Source of the DNA: an uncultured Anaeroplasmataceae bacterium | GTDB taxonomy: Bacteria > Bacillota_I > Bacilli_A > Acholeplasmatales > Anaeroplasmataceae | NCBI GenBank assembly: GCA_944325035.1 | Contig: CALUYM010000001.1 | Coordinates: forward strand, 600,791-664,790 | Direction: 5' to 3' | DNA length: 64,000 nt | Shown here: one piece after another, positions 62,990-64,000 of the stretch | Layout of the letters: each line of letters opens with the position of its first letter | Position numbering within the stretch: position 1 is the stretch's first letter | Made by a program: the position numbers and the translations under genes | Notes under the pieces: generated by a model | What the model saw: only the letters and a program-made list of their open reading frames with translations | The model's database searches: none | What the model was told of the DNA's origin: nothing

Positions 62990-63770
62990 TTAATGATAAA
63001 TAACAATTACAATATAATCTACACAAATATGTTCTAATTCTTGGTAAAAAATTTCTACTAATTCCTTGGATAAGCCCATTTCAACTTTATCAAACAAATA
63101 AACATCACGTTTTGTTAATAATATTCTGACTAAATTTATTAATTCTTTTTTTGACACATAATACATTTAAACTTTCATTTATAATACATCAAGTTCCAAT
63201 CGATTTACTAAACGATTTAATTAAGAAAGATTAATTAATTATGCTAATCGCTTTTTATAATAATTAAAATTAAGTGTTAGATTAGTCAATAATATTAATT
63301 GATAAAATAATTAATTGTGTTGATCTAAATAAGAAAAATACTACGGATATTCACTATTTTTTTAGTTTTAATTCTCTATCATTAATTAAAATAATACCAA
63401 TTTGGTTCATATAATTTTAATAATAATTTAAATAAAGTACTTTTTACTTTTCCTGATACACTTTTTACTGAATTGTTCCTCTTTTAAATGTAGCATCTAT
63501 ATTAAAATTATTATTTTTGTTTTCAATATATCTAAAAATTAATTGACTAATTTTAATTCGATTAATTATTATACCATTTTTAATAGCTTCTTTTTTTCCT
63601 TAAAATCATAGATTCGTTTTTGCAAAGTTTTGGCTTTAGTATTATCGAAAATACTTGCAAATATTTTGGTGTACTTTACTTTTATTTTTCTATAATTATT
63701 TAAGCTAATATCTAATTCTTTTAAAAAGTCTTTTTTTATAAATCAAGAAGTTCAATCGTTGCATAACTTG
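62990..63770 (-). pseudogene. Decayed ABC transporter (exporter-type) gene
   Basis: Fragments in three frames of the minus strand preserve the order of an ABC exporter. About 63743-63765: YATIELLDL; about 63500: LIFRYIENKNNNF; 63438-63460: SGKVKSTLFKLLLKLYEPN, a broken Walker A; then, after a frameshift, GIILINDRELK; and finally an open 58-residue remnant (62990-63166) with LINLVRILLTKRDVYLFDKV, where the Walker B Asp-Glu has become Asp-Lys, ending VIVIYH for the H-loop. Many stops and frameshifts. No other gene is seen in 62823-63890. Confidence 0.7.
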
Positions 63771-63890
63771 TATTATATTCTTATAGGTTAATCTTTAAAT
63801 ATACATCTCATTAATATTACTTTATTTGAGTATATCATGTTATATAAGTTTATGAAATCGCATGTTAAAAGTCTACTTTATTTTAAATAA

Positions 63891-63916
63891 AAAAAGATTC
63901 TTCAAAGAAGAATCTT
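63891..63916 (-). terminator. Terminator of the rRNA operon
   Basis: Stem AAGATTCTTC/GAAGAATCTT with a 3-nt loop and a run of U in the minus transcript, about 30 nt after the 5S 3' end. Confidence 0.9.
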
Positions 63917-63945
63917 AAAAATCAGCAAATATAATAAAAGAGAAA

Positions 63946-64000
63946 GCTTGGCAACTTCCTACTCTTGCACACCACGGTGTACTACCATCGGCGTAATAGT
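63946..64000 (-). rRNA. rrf: 5S rRNA, 3' part (cut by window edge)
   Basis: The plus-strand sequence GCTTGGCAACTTCCTACTC and, further on, CCATCGGCG are the complement of the conserved 3' half of 5S rRNA, followed by the terminator. The gene runs off the right edge, so an rRNA operon should lie beyond it on the minus strand. Confidence 0.93.

Noticed and set aside
1..64000. Mollicutes origin
   Set aside because: A class B PBP is present, and TGA ends genes (for example the P-type ATPase) while Trp is coded by TGG, so the cell has a wall and uses the standard code.
1..64000. CRISPR array or tandem repeat arrays
   Set aside because: No regularly spaced repeats were seen; the only repeats are terminator hairpins and short operator palindromes.

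Overview
The window is a low-GC (roughly 30% G+C by eye) chromosomal stretch of a Gram-positive-type bacterium in the Bacillota. Gene content such as ktr/kdp potassium uptake, Veg, TmcAL, YlmH, YceD-rpmF, a SpoVIF-like protein, a T-box leader and AGGAGG-type ribosome binding sites suggests the class Bacilli or an Erysipelotrichia-like gut lineage. A class B penicillin-binding protein and TGA used as stop argue against cell-wall-less Mollicutes. Almost every gene, and the 5S rRNA cut by the right edge, lies on the minus strand, so the text below runs from high to low coordinates when it speaks of 'upstream' and 'downstream'. I see no intact transposase, prophage, CRISPR array or tRNA.

Left part (1-5.7 kb): a partial TPR protein, a KtrB/KtrA potassium channel pair with its own promoter, a DUF368 polyprenyl-phosphate translocase-type protein and a transpeptidase PBP with a PASTA-like tail.

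Accessory carbohydrate region (6-21.3 kb): a lipoprotein SGNH/rhamnogalacturonan-acetylesterase-like hydrolase; the remains of a GGDEF gene; a two-gene operon of unknown function; then a compact operon for unsaturated uronic-acid oligosaccharides. It has two heparinase II/III-fold lyases, a PF05426 (alginate lyase) protein, a GH88 unsaturated glucuronyl hydrolase, a KdgF-like cupin and a KduD-like reductase. It is led by two small unrecognised membrane proteins and flanked by a YiaK-like reductase and a LacI-type regulator. None of the polysaccharide enzymes has a signal peptide, so they look cytoplasmic, and no recognisable sugar transporter is present. The esterase and YiaK-like promoters share an AAACGCT-centred element at the same place in the promoter, a plausible common operator for the LacI protein or CcpA.

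Housekeeping middle (21.5-37.8 kb): a membrane protein, GNAT, DUF5662, an aminotransferase, gpsA-ylmH-ABC-F, veg, ilvE, NAD salvage (pncA-pncB plus a small partner), a SpoVIF-like protein, the cmk-rpsA-like-der block, and a stand-alone OLD-family nuclease.

Potassium and translation region (38-49 kb): a complete high-affinity Kdp operon including a 31-residue KdpF and, unusually, a leading TPR protein. The KdpD sensor is split: a soluble KdpD-USP-GAF-like protein closes the operon, while a separate DUF4118-type histidine kinase pairs with KdpE upstream, next to rsmH-efp. EF-P has an atypical tip loop. yceD-rpmF follows.

Right part (49-64 kb): a methionine ABC importer with MetI and MetQ fused in one protein, preceded by a T-box leader whose apparent specifier is AUG, plus an M20 amidohydrolase; tmcAL; map; a four-gene cluster (nitrous-oxide-stimulated-promoter protein, DUF454, two CydCD-type ABC half-transporters) ending in an overlapping 35-residue membrane peptide; an ArsR-HMA-P1B ATPase metal-efflux operon with a clear SmtB-type operator; a decayed ABC-transporter gene; and the 3' end of a 5S rRNA gene.
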